This document shows, piece after piece, positions 1 to 7,381 of a stretch of 64,000 nt of DNA. Source of the DNA: Ferruginibacter sp. (GTDB taxonomy: Bacteria > Bacteroidota > Bacteroidia > Chitinophagales > Chitinophagaceae). The first letter of the stretch is position 1. Every line of letters starts with the position of its first letter. The notes under the pieces are model-generated. The model was not told where the DNA came from. It saw only the letters and a list, made by a program, of their open reading frames with translations, and did not search any database. A program made the translations under genes and the position numbers. The stretch is taken from NCBI GenBank assembly GCA_030831945.1, contig JAURKC010000014.1, positions 62,001 through 126,000 of the forward strand, given 5' to 3'.

Positions 1-2
1 TA

Positions 3-137
3 GAAGTACCTCACGCTCATCTGCATTTGGTGCCTATTCATTCTGCAGACGATTTGAACTTTACCCGTGATAAATTAAAATTGTCGGTGGAAGAGTTTAA
101 GGAAATTCAGCAAAAAATTATAGCGGCTATTCAATAA
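3..137 (+). CDS. HIT (histidine triad) family protein, C-terminal end
   Basis: The frame is open from the window edge to a TAA and encodes the last 44 residues of a protein that starts outside the window. The fragment begins EVPHAHLHLVPI, the HxHxH triad that binds the nucleotide alpha-phosphate in HIT (HINT/Fhit) nucleotide hydrolases and transferases. A C-terminal helix rich in Lys and Glu follows, as in many Bacteroidota HIT proteins. The substrate cannot be told from this piece. It converges with ruvC, with stop codons about 30 bp apart. Family assignment is fairly sure because the triad is exact; the start and N-terminal half are not visible. Confidence 0.8.
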   Translation, partial: EVPHAHLHLVPIHSADDLNFTRDKLKLSVEEFKEIQQKIIAAIQ

Positions 138-165
138 TTTTTTCTTTCTCACTAGAAGTAGTGCA

Positions 166-729
166 CTACTTTTTTAATCTCGAAGGATTCTTTTTTAAAA
201 AATCTTCCCAACCATTTACTTTACTTCCTGATTTGGAAAGTACTGAGTTTTCTTGAAAATAATGACAAACGGCTACTGCGAGTGCATCAGATGCATCGAA
301 ATAGGCAGGGTCATCTTTGAAATTTAATAAGCGTTGCAGCATTTTTAACACTTGCTCCTTGCTAGCATTTCCATTGCCCGTAATGGATTGTTTTATTTTT
401 TTTGGCGCATACTCAGTTACTTCTAAACCATGACGCATAGCCGCCGCAATAGCTACCCCTTGAGCACGACCAAGCTTTAACATGCTCTGAACGTTTTTTC
501 CAAAAAAGGGGGCTTCAATCGCAAAAACAGCTGGTTTAAATTGACTGATTAAATCACTTACCGTATTGTAAATGAGTTCCAATTTTTTATAAGGATCATC
601 TAGCTTGCCAGGTTTTAAAATATTCATTTCAATTAGCTTGATAGTACTTCCACTTATTTCAATGAGCCCATAGCCCATCACAACAGTGCCTGGGTCGATT
701 CCTAAAATTATTTTTGAATTTTTTTTCAA
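166..729 (-). CDS. ruvC: Crossover junction endodeoxyribonuclease RuvC
   Basis: RuvC resolves Holliday junctions made during recombination, working with the RuvAB branch-migration motor; ruvA lies at the other end of this window. The RNase H-like fold is clear: LGIDPGT puts the first catalytic Asp at residue 12, AIEAPFF gives Glu72, and DASDALAVAVCH gives the two Asp at 145 and 148. The length of 187 aa is normal. The ATG start sits directly before the conserved beta-strand, so it is safe. The gene is monocistronic here, convergent with the HIT gene and divergent from the membrane protein downstream. I infer a cytoplasmic homodimer. Confidence 0.97.
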   Translation of the reverse strand: MKKNSKIILGIDPGTVVMGYGLIEISGSTIKLIEMNILKPGKLDDPYKKLELIYNTVSDLISQFKPAVFAIEAPFFGKNVQSMLKLGRAQGVAIAAAMRHGLEVTEYAPKKIKQSITGNGNASKEQVLKMLQRLLNFKDDPAYFDASDALAVAVCHYFQENSVLSKSGSKVNGWEDFLKKNPSRLKK

Positions 730-908
730 TCAATTATTCGTTAGTTGATAAACTGGATATTAAAATAATTCTAGAGTAAAAGCTAAAAATTATTAAGCTA
801 AAGGTATTAATTATACGCATCTAAATCACTTAATTCAGTGATTAAATAGGCTTTTTCTACCTTGTATTTTACAGCGTTAAAAATAATGAAACATAAGTTT
901 CTCTTTTC

Positions 909-916
909 TACCTTTG
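909..916 (+). promoter_or_regulatory. Candidate Bacteroidota -7 box upstream of the flippase-like gene
   Basis: TACCTTTG matches the Bacteroidota TAnnTTTG box. A transcript starting about 6 nt downstream would exclude the in-frame starts at 862 and 886 and leave TTG 946 as the first usable one. No clear -33 TTTG is present. A similar TACCTTG lies at 859-865. Confidence 0.45.
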
Positions 917-945
917 TGCCTGTACCCAAAACAAATGAAACCCTA

Positions 946-1917
946 TTGAACAAGAAAGCTAAAATATTTATAAACTACTTTTTTGGACCTGCGGTGTTCA
1001 TTTTATTAATGGGAAGTCTGTACAGGCAAATTAGCCATCAGCCAGATTTTTTCAATCAATGGGGGCAAATAAGTAATGAGTGGAATAGCTGGAAATTTTG
1101 GATAGCCATCCTACTAGTTTTTGTTAACTGGTTGATTGAGTCTTTGAAATGGCAATTGCTCGTACAACAACTTCAATCATTTTCATTTACCGAGGCAGTA
1201 AAATCTGTCCTTTCAGGATGTGCGGTTACCTTGCTTACGCCCAACAGGGTCGGTGAATTTGGGGGTAGAGTGCTATATGTACAATCAGACCATCGACTAA
1301 AGGCAATTTCCTTGAGTTTGGTGGGAAGCTTTAGCCAGCTACTGATTACTATGTTAATGGGTTGTTTAGGCTTATGTATTGTTAATTATTTTGATAACAG
1401 GGTATTAAATTTTTTACCCGAATGGCTTAGAAGTGCCTTATTGTTTTTGTCTATTGTTTTAGCCTTGATTTTTTTCTTGCTTTATTTTCGGTTGACTTGG
1501 ATAGTTAGCATGATTGAGCGAATTCCTTTTTTACATAAGACGGTTAGACATATTAGCGTACTAAATGAATTCAGTTTTCCGCTTCTATTTAAAATTTTAT
1601 TTTTATCTTTTGTCCGTTATATTGTATTTATTTTGCAATATGTTTTATTGTTGCAGGTGATGCAAGTAGAACTAGCAGGTTGGCTTTGTTTTTGTTTATT
1701 AACTATCTTTTATATGGCTATGGCAATTATTCCTTCTTTAGGAATTGTTGAGTTGCCTATAAGATTAACAGCAGCATGGGTTATTTTTAAAATATACACT
1801 ACCAATGAATTGGGGATAGGAGCAGCTTCTCTGGGTATTTGGTTAATCAATGTAGTGGTTCCTGCTGTAATAGGAGGTCTATTAATGATAAATATTAAAA
1901 TTGTAAAGGAAAGATGA
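946..1917 (+). CDS. Flippase-like integral membrane protein (UPF0104 / LPG-synthase TM type)
   Basis: A polytopic membrane protein with about eight hydrophobic segments, of the type that forms the membrane domain of MprF/AglD-like lipid flippases. The motif TPNRVGEFGGR, about a third of the way in, is typical of the family. The soluble aminoacyl-transferase domain of MprF is absent, so lysyl-lipid synthesis is unlikely; lipid or glycolipid translocation is only a family-level guess. The frame is open from TTG 862 and has an ATG at 886, but I choose TTG 946 (LNKKAKIFINYF) because the conserved region starts there and a TAnnTTTG box lies at 909-916. The 3' end overlaps the DUF3108 gene by 4 nt (ATGA), so the two are probably translationally coupled. 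Confidence 0.75.
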   Translation: MNKKAKIFINYFFGPAVFILLMGSLYRQISHQPDFFNQWGQISNEWNSWKFWIAILLVFVNWLIESLKWQLLVQQLQSFSFTEAVKSVLSGCAVTLLTPNRVGEFGGRVLYVQSDHRLKAISLSLVGSFSQLLITMLMGCLGLCIVNYFDNRVLNFLPEWLRSALLFLSIVLALIFFLLYFRLTWIVSMIERIPFLHKTVRHISVLNEFSFPLLFKILFLSFVRYIVFILQYVLLLQVMQVELAGWLCFCLLTIFYMAMAIIPSLGIVELPIRLTAAWVIFKIYTTNELGIGAASLGIWLINVVVPAVIGGLLMINIKIVKER

Positions 1918-2720
1918 GGCTACTTTTAAAATTTGTAATAATGCTGGTAATTTTTTCAGCGTTTACTCAGCAAACCAAAGCGCCAGCTAATATCTTTTGT
2001 GGTATAAAGAATACAGCGTTTAAGGAAGGAGAAGTAATTACCATGAAAGTTTTTTATAATTCAATGGGGATCTATATTGGAGCAGGTGAGGCAACTTTTA
2101 CTTCAAGCTTAGAAAGATTTAATGGCAAAACAGTTTATCATTGCGTGGGCGAGGGAAAATCTTATTCCTTTTTTGATAATTTTTTTAAAGTAAGAGATCG
2201 CTACGAAACGTATATAGACACTGCCAATTTATTTCCAGTGAAGTTTATTCGAAATGTAGATGAAGGAGGATATAAAATATATAATAATGTAACGTTTAAT
2301 CATACTGCAGGAACTGCCGTTAGTACCAATGGAGTATTTAAGACGCCCAATTGTATCCAAGATGTAGTCAGTTCTATATACTATGCGCGCAATATAAATT
2401 TTGATCAGTATAAAGCTGGTGACAAAATCCCATTTGACATGTTTTTAGATGACGAGGTCTATCATTTATATATTAGATACCTTGGAAAAGAAATTATCAA
2501 AACTCGTTATGGTAAGTTTAGGGCTATCAAATTTAAGCCGCTGCTAATAAAGGGAACCATGTTTCAAGGCGGTGAAAAAATGATTGCTTGGGTAAGTGAC
2601 GACCCTAACCATTTGATATTGAGAGTAGAGAGTCCGATCGTTGTGGGAAATGTAAAAGTAGATATGTATGGGTATAAAAATCTTCGTTATCCACTGACCT
2701 CTTTGTTGAATTTTAGGTAG
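1914..2720 (+). CDS. DUF3108 domain-containing exported protein
   Basis: The N-terminal segment MRLLLKFVIMLVIFSAFTQQ looks like a signal peptide, followed by a roughly 245-residue beta-rich domain of the DUF3108 family, with features such as GEATF near the start and FKPLLIKG.MFQGG near the end. Proteins of this family are predicted periplasmic or outer-membrane-facing beta proteins of unknown function. The start overlaps the stop of the upstream membrane protein (ATGA), indicating one operon and suggesting a shared cell-envelope task. It converges with the MBL hydrolase gene, with only 12 bp between stops and no clear terminator hairpin. Function is not assignable beyond family. Confidence 0.8.
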   Translation: MRLLLKFVIMLVIFSAFTQQTKAPANIFCGIKNTAFKEGEVITMKVFYNSMGIYIGAGEATFTSSLERFNGKTVYHCVGEGKSYSFFDNFFKVRDRYETYIDTANLFPVKFIRNVDEGGYKIYNNVTFNHTAGTAVSTNGVFKTPNCIQDVVSSIYYARNINFDQYKAGDKIPFDMFLDDEVYHLYIRYLGKEIIKTRYGKFRAIKFKPLLIKGTMFQGGEKMIAWVSDDPNHLILRVESPIVVGNVKVDMYGYKNLRYPLTSLLNFR

Positions 2721-2732
2721 CTATATAAAATT

Positions 2733-3614
2733 CTATTGTAAAGTATTCAATTTAAAATATCCTTTTGGTCTAATTCCTTTTTCCGTTAATTCCAACTTGC
2801 AACATTCATTTTCTGGGTCATGTTGAAAAAATAAAATATGATCATTTTTAAGTGCCCACTCTAAAAATATTTTTTTCTCTTGTAAGGTGACTATAGGAAA
2901 CATATCGTAGGCCATTACAAATGGTAAGGGTATGTGAGCACCTGAAGGCAATAGGTCTGCCATAAATACAATCGATTTCCCCTTCCAGTTGATTACTGGT
3001 AACATCATTGCAGCAGTATGGCCATTCACTACAATAAAGGATAAATTCTGCACAATGCCAGAAGGAAGAATAGTGATGGATTGTAAATTATCTTCATTAG
3101 GTAAATTGGATAAATCCACCATTTTTAATTGACCGCTTTCCTTAATGGGCAAAATATTTTCTTTCAAAAAACTTGCTTTTTCTCTATCATTCGGGTGGGT
3201 AGCCCAATGCCAATGCTTTTCATTACTCCAGTAAGTAGCATTTTTAAAAGCGGGTAAAAGTTGATTGTCTTCTCTGATAATACTTCCACCACAATGATCA
3301 AAGTGAAGATGGGTTAATACTACATCTGTAATATCATCTTTTGTAAATCCATATTTTGCGAGGGAACTGTCTATTGTATCCTTACCATGCAGAAAGTAGT
3401 GTCCAAAAAATTTGGCATCTTGTTTATCCCCCATACCAGTATCGATTAAGATAAGTCGATCGCCTTCTTCAATTAACAAAGATCTCAAGGCCCAACTACA
3501 CATATTGTTTTCATCGGCAGGGTTTAGTTTATTCCAAATACTTTTAGGGACAACTCCAAACATGGCTCCGCCATCTAATTTGAAATTGCCTAAATGGATA
3601 GTATACAAATTCAT
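2733..3614 (-). CDS. MBL-fold metallo-hydrolase
   Basis: A metallo-beta-lactamase-fold hydrolase. The metal-binding motif is THLHFDHCGG, with His102, His104, Asp106 and His107, preceded by the LIDTGMG turn near residue 57-63 and followed by NGHTAAM and FMADLLPSGAH further on, which fit the later His and Asp ligands. Length 293 aa with no signal peptide suggests a cytoplasmic enzyme. The layout recalls quorum-quenching lactonase-like or generic MBL hydrolases, but the substrate cannot be assigned from sequence. The start codon abuts the stop of the upstream MFS transporter gene (no gap), so the two are co-transcribed; a link between transported compound and hydrolysis is possible but is inference. 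Confidence 0.85.
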   Translation of the reverse strand: MNLYTIHLGNFKLDGGAMFGVVPKSIWNKLNPADENNMCSWALRSLLIEEGDRLILIDTGMGDKQDAKFFGHYFLHGKDTIDSSLAKYGFTKDDITDVVLTHLHFDHCGGSIIREDNQLLPAFKNATYWSNEKHWHWATHPNDREKASFLKENILPIKESGQLKMVDLSNLPNEDNLQSITILPSGIVQNLSFIVVNGHTAAMMLPVINWKGKSIVFMADLLPSGAHIPLPFVMAYDMFPIVTLQEKKIFLEWALKNDHILFFQHDPENECCKLELTEKGIRPKGYFKLNTLQ

Positions 3615-4913
3615 TTAATTCGATTTTTGTTGCAGTGACTTTTCTTTCATCACTGTCGATAATAGCATGACAAAACCGATAACAAAAAATATAACCAAGG
3701 ACAAAATTGAATTCCGAATACTACTAATGCCTTCAATGAATCCAAAAGTGAATAAGCCTATAACGATGGCAAGCTTTTCTGTGACATCATAAAAGCTAAA
3801 AAAGGAAGCGGTGTCTTTTGTTTCTGGCATTAGTTTACTGTACGTAGATCTACTGAGGGATTGTATTCCACCCATTACTAATCCAACCACTGATGCGATG
3901 ATATAAAAATGAGTTTCAGTAGTAATGAAGTAGCCTGCAATGCAAACTCCAATCCAGAGTAAAACAGTAAAAATCAAAATATTAAAATTGCCAAATCTGG
4001 AAGATAATTTTGACATTCCAAGGGCGCCTATAATAGCCACTATTTGAATAATCACTGCAGTAATGATCAGTTGCTGGTCTGGTAATTTGAGTTCTTTTAT
4101 TCCAAAGTCAATTGCAACTAACATAACGGTCTGGACACCCATACTATAAAAAAAGAAAGCCGTTAGAAAGCGTTTTAATATCGGCAAATGAACCATCTGC
4201 TCCCAAACAATTTTCAACTCATGAAAACCATTCACCAATACATGTTTTTTTGATTTTCTTTCACTTTTTGTTGAGGTGGGGAGCGCATTAAATGTGATTT
4301 GAGCAAAACTAATCCACCAAATACCTACTAATAAAAAAGTTATTTTAATTGCCATTGTCTTATCATCCATCCCCATCACTAAGCCAAACCCTATCAATTG
4401 CATAATTACACTACCTAAATAGCCCATGCTGAATCCCTTTGCACTTATACGATCACGGTCTTCTTCTGCAGCGATTTCAGGTAGATAAGAATTGTAAAAA
4501 ACCTGACTTCCATAAAACCCGATACCTGCAAACATAAAACACAAGAGACCTAGTAGGATATTGGATTGATCGAAAAAAAACAAAAGCGAACAGCTTGCTG
4601 CACCTAGGTAGCAGAAGAATCGCATAAAACTTTTCTTATTTCCTTTATAATCGGCTACAGAGGAGAGGATGGGAGATAAAAGTGCAATCACTAGAAAACC
4701 TGTCGCAAGAACATAATCTTTTAATTCTGTATTCACAAAGCGCCTTCCTAAAAATACAATTCCGTCAGGAAAGTTTTTAAGACTAGTAACTGCAGCATAG
4801 TAGGCAGGGAAAAAAGTGGTCGTGATCACTAAGTTGTAAACTGAGTTAGCCCAATCGTACATGGCCCATCCAGCAATAATTTTTTTAGAGGCGGTTTTCA
4901 TATCGTAGCTCAA
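3615..4913 (-). CDS. MFS transporter, UMF1 / Atg22-like family
   Basis: A 432-residue membrane protein with about 11-12 hydrophobic segments. The N-terminal WAMYDWANSVYNLVITTTFFPAYY is the signature opening of the unknown-major-facilitator (UMF1, vacuole effluxer Atg22-like) family, and GGIQSLSRSTYSKLMPE is its conserved mid-C-terminal loop. The substrate is unknown; the eukaryotic relative exports amino acids. The first codon could be either of two Met (residues 1 and 5); I keep the first. It is directly followed, without gap, by the MBL hydrolase gene. A 12-bp inverted repeat lies just upstream of the start. Confidence 0.88.
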   Translation of the reverse strand: MSYDMKTASKKIIAGWAMYDWANSVYNLVITTTFFPAYYAAVTSLKNFPDGIVFLGRRFVNTELKDYVLATGFLVIALLSPILSSVADYKGNKKSFMRFFCYLGAASCSLLFFFDQSNILLGLLCFMFAGIGFYGSQVFYNSYLPEIAAEEDRDRISAKGFSMGYLGSVIMQLIGFGLVMGMDDKTMAIKITFLLVGIWWISFAQITFNALPTSTKSERKSKKHVLVNGFHELKIVWEQMVHLPILKRFLTAFFFYSMGVQTVMLVAIDFGIKELKLPDQQLIITAVIIQIVAIIGALGMSKLSSRFGNFNILIFTVLLWIGVCIAGYFITTETHFYIIASVVGLVMGGIQSLSRSTYSKLMPETKDTASFFSFYDVTEKLAIVIGLFTFGFIEGISSIRNSILSLVIFFVIGFVMLLSTVMKEKSLQQKSN

Positions 4914-4920
4914 TTATTTG

Positions 4921-4965
4921 ATTGATAAAATGATTAGGCTTTATGAAAATAAGCATTTTATCAAT
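4921..4965. repeat. 12-bp perfect inverted repeat between uppP and the MFS gene
   Basis: ATTGATAAAATG at 4921-4932 is the exact reverse complement of CATTTTATCAAT at 4954-4965, with a 21-nt loop. It fills the gap between the end of uppP and the start of the MFS gene (both minus strand). It may be a weak terminator, attenuator or operator; there is no run of T to decide. Confidence 0.5.
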
Positions 4966-4985
4966 TCGGATCTATACCAAAATGA

Positions 4986-5777
4986 CTATTTAATTATCCC
5001 TTGGTAGATAAGCACTAGCATGATGACACCTACAATGATGCGATAAACTCCCCAAATTCGAAATCCGTATTTTTTTAAGAAGCCAATAAATAATTTAATG
5101 GCTAATACCGCTACAATAAAGGCTACTACATTTCCAATTACTAGCAGTTGAATTTCTTTTGCTGAGAAGCCTCCCGATTCTTTAAAAAACTTCAATAATT
5201 TATAACCCGTTGCTGCAAGCATAGTAGGGACAGCTAAAAAGAAGGAGAATTCAGCAGCTGCATTGCGGGTTAGTTTTTGTTGCATTCCTCCAATGATAGA
5301 GGCAGCACTTCTACTCACTCCTGGTATCATGGCAATGCATTGCCAAAGTCCAATAATACCAGCTTGTTTAAATCCAACTTCTTTTTCCGAATGTATAGAA
5401 GGGTTTTTTAATAATTTTTCAATGAATAATAAAACAATACCACCGAGCAAGAGTGAAATTGCAACGGTGAGTGCACTCTCCAAGAGAAGATCTATTTTTT
5501 TAGAAAACAACCATCCAAAAACTAGCGCAGGAATTACACCAGCAATTAGTTTTAAATAAAATTGCCCGTTTTTAAAGTCGAAGAATTTTTTCCAGTAAAG
5601 CACTACCACGGCTAGAATGGCACCTAATTGAATGGCCACTGTAAATACTTTTGTAAATTCAGTCGATGGAATAGCTAGCAATTTTTCAGCAATAATCATA
5701 TGGCCTGTTGAAGAAATCGGTAGAAACTCAGTCAAACCTTCTACTATAGCAATGATAATAGATTCTATTGTCGTCAT
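4986..5777 (-). CDS. uppP: Undecaprenyl-diphosphate phosphatase UppP (BacA)
   Basis: UppP removes a phosphate from undecaprenyl diphosphate to recycle the lipid carrier that MraY and MurG (encoded later in this window) load with peptidoglycan precursor; it also confers bacitracin tolerance. Both catalytic motifs are intact: [14 protein letters not shown] at residues 13-26 and PGVSRS at 152-157. About eight membrane segments and 263 aa match the family. A strong hairpin separates it from DUF3098, so it appears to have its own transcript. The ATG start is immediately before the first helix. Confidence 0.97.
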   Translation of the reverse strand: MTTIESIIIAIVEGLTEFLPISSTGHMIIAEKLLAIPSTEFTKVFTVAIQLGAILAVVVLYWKKFFDFKNGQFYLKLIAGVIPALVFGWLFSKKIDLLLESALTVAISLLLGGIVLLFIEKLLKNPSIHSEKEVGFKQAGIIGLWQCIAMIPGVSRSAASIIGGMQQKLTRNAAAEFSFFLAVPTMLAATGYKLLKFFKESGGFSAKEIQLLVIGNVVAFIVAVLAIKLFIGFLKKYGFRIWGVYRIIVGVIMLVLIYQGIIK

Positions 5778-5847
5778 TGTATGAAATTTAAAAAATGATT
5801 ATTCTGCAAATTATGAACTTTCTAGTTAAACATTTTTAGTCTAAAAT

Positions 5848-5880
5848 AAAAGATGCGATATTTTTAATATCGCATCTTTT
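5848..5880 (-). terminator. Rho-independent-type terminator of ftsX-DUF3098
   Basis: A 15-bp stem with a 3-nt loop: GATGCGATAT pairs with ATATCGCATC, flanked by A-run and T-run on either side. Read on the minus strand it follows the DUF3098 stop and ends in a T-run, so it should end the ftsX unit before uppP. Confidence 0.85.
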
Positions 5881-5903
5881 ATTATTATTTAATGGAGGAG
5901 TCT

Positions 5904-6161
5904 TTATTTTTGAGAAGCGGTGGGCTTCTTCATGATAGCAAATATTTCAATTAAGAATCCAGCAATGATCAAAAGAGGAGCAATGGTTATTCTGGTTGTA
6001 CTATACACCTCATTATCATTAAATACTTTTGGATCAGCACTTTTGCCGCCAGCCATCAAAAAAAATCCAATGGCTAATACAATCAATCCAGCTAACATTA
6101 AGAGATAATTTTGTTTATTAAATAATCCCTTACTATCCGTTTGTTTTTTATCTATGCTCAT
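5904..6161 (-). CDS. DUF3098 domain-containing small membrane protein
   Basis: An 85-residue protein with a polar N-terminus, two hydrophobic helices (about residues 17-34 and 58-76) and the family's GGKSADPKVFN loop between them. DUF3098 proteins are small Bacteroidota membrane proteins found next to ftsX, as here (54 bp downstream of ftsX). No activity is known; the synteny suggests a link to the FtsEX envelope machinery. It is followed by a strong terminator, closing the unit. Confidence 0.88.
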   Translation of the reverse strand: MSIDKKQTDSKGLFNKQNYLLMLAGLIVLAIGFFLMAGGKSADPKVFNDNEVYSTTRITIAPLLIIAGFLIEIFAIMKKPTASQK

Positions 6162-6215
6162 TTTTTTATTTTTAATTATGTAAATAAAAGTAATATTTTT
6201 TAATTAGAACCTAGA

Positions 6216-7097
6216 TTAATAAAGGTCATCTAGTTTCATTTGTAAATATTTTAACACGGATCGGTGAGTGCTTAGTAATGAAATAGAAACCCCCAATATC
6301 AAAATTCCGGCAATAATTATTGCCATATTGCTTGGATCTCTCAAAAGACGTAACCAAGGCACAAAACTTTCGACCAATAAAATAAATCCAAAAACAGTTA
6401 TAATGGCAATAAATGCTGCGATTAAGCCATTAATGACTGCTTTTATATTGAGTGGTTTAGCAATAAAGCCTCTTGTAGCCCCTACCATTTGCATTGTTTT
6501 GATTAAAAAACGATTACTGTACATTGCTAAACGGATGGTATTATCTATTGAAATAATTACGATAATAGAAAGTATAATCGCAAATACTAATATACCAGCA
6601 GCAATATATTTTGTGTAAGAACTGACATAACCAACAGTTTCTTTAGGGTATTGAAATTCGGAAATTGTTCCACTGAAATTAGTTTCAAGAAAACTGCTCA
6701 ATACACTCAGACTATCCTTGTTCATGTAGTCAGCTTTTACAAAAAAATCTATACTTTCAGGTAAGGGGTTGTTAGTAATGAATTTTTTCCAGGAGCTATC
6801 GTTTTCAGCATTCCATTTTTGGATGGCGTTCTCCTTGGTTACATACTCTGAAGATTTCACGTAGGGAAGTGAAGCAAGGTAATTTTGGAGTGAGTCCACT
6901 TGTTTTTTACTAGCAGCAGGGGTTATCCAGGCATGTACCTGAATATTTTCCCTGAACATCTCTCCTGATTTTTTTAGGTTTAAGAACAACCAGCCTACTA
7001 TGCCAAATAAAAATAAAACTAGCGCTACTCCAATAATGGCGTATCCATAGGATGGTTTATTGCGCTTAGAGGTGGTTAATTTTCCAAATTGAGCCAT
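6216..7097 (-). CDS. ftsX: Cell division permease protein FtsX
   Basis: FtsX is the membrane subunit of the FtsEX complex, which couples ATP hydrolysis by FtsE to activation of peptidoglycan hydrolases at the septum. The 293-aa protein has a cytoplasmic N-terminus, TM1 at about 19-40, a large extracytoplasmic domain (about 41-160), then three C-terminal TM segments, as in the family. The extracytoplasmic part shows the usual LPYVKSSEYVTKENA stretch. ftsE is not in the window. The gene heads a two-gene unit with DUF3098; a minus-strand TAnnTTTG box lies about 106 bp upstream. Confidence 0.95.
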   Translation of the reverse strand: MAQFGKLTTSKRNKPSYGYAIIGVALVLFLFGIVGWLFLNLKKSGEMFRENIQVHAWITPAASKKQVDSLQNYLASLPYVKSSEYVTKENAIQKWNAENDSSWKKFITNNPLPESIDFFVKADYMNKDSLSVLSSFLETNFSGTISEFQYPKETVGYVSSYTKYIAAGILVFAIILSIIVIISIDNTIRLAMYSNRFLIKTMQMVGATRGFIAKPLNIKAVINGLIAAFIAIITVFGFILLVESFVPWLRLLRDPSNMAIIIAGILILGVSISLLSTHRSVLKYLQMKLDDLY

Positions 7098-7202
7098 GGG
7101 TTAATTATATTTTTCTTACTATTTATATATAAGCTGTAAGTAGAAAGGGCTTAATTATTTGACTAGGTGAAATTAAGTTAAAATTTCACTCAGTCAACCG
7201 AG

Positions 7203-7210
7203 CAAAAGTA
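7203..7210 (-). promoter_or_regulatory. Candidate -7 box for ftsX
   Basis: On the minus strand this reads TACTTTTG (TAnnTTTG). It implies a leader of about 100 nt for ftsX. It lies only 22 bp from the opposing leuS box, so the two promoters would overlap back to back. Confidence 0.55.
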
Positions 7211-7232
7211 ACAAATTTTACCTGCTTTACTG

Positions 7233-7240
7233 TATTTTTG
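7233..7240 (+). promoter_or_regulatory. Candidate -7 box for leuS
   Basis: TATTTTTG followed by CCCC fits the TAnnTTTG consensus. It implies a leader of about 135 nt before the leuS ATG. No exact -33 TTTG is seen. Confidence 0.55.
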
Positions 7241-7381
7241 CCCCTTACAAATTAATTACCTTTTTAGTCTTTTATTGACCTAATCTTTTTAGCGGATAGA
7301 TTGGTCTTAGAATTTCCCTTTTGCTGATGAATAGCTACTGGGCTAATATAGTAACAATCAATATACAATCGATAAGAATAG

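Noticed and set aside
3412..3618. Plus-strand 68-codon frame inside the MBL hydrolase gene
   Set aside because: A shadow of the real minus-strand gene, with no domain or promoter; the same applies to the other antisense frames across the window.
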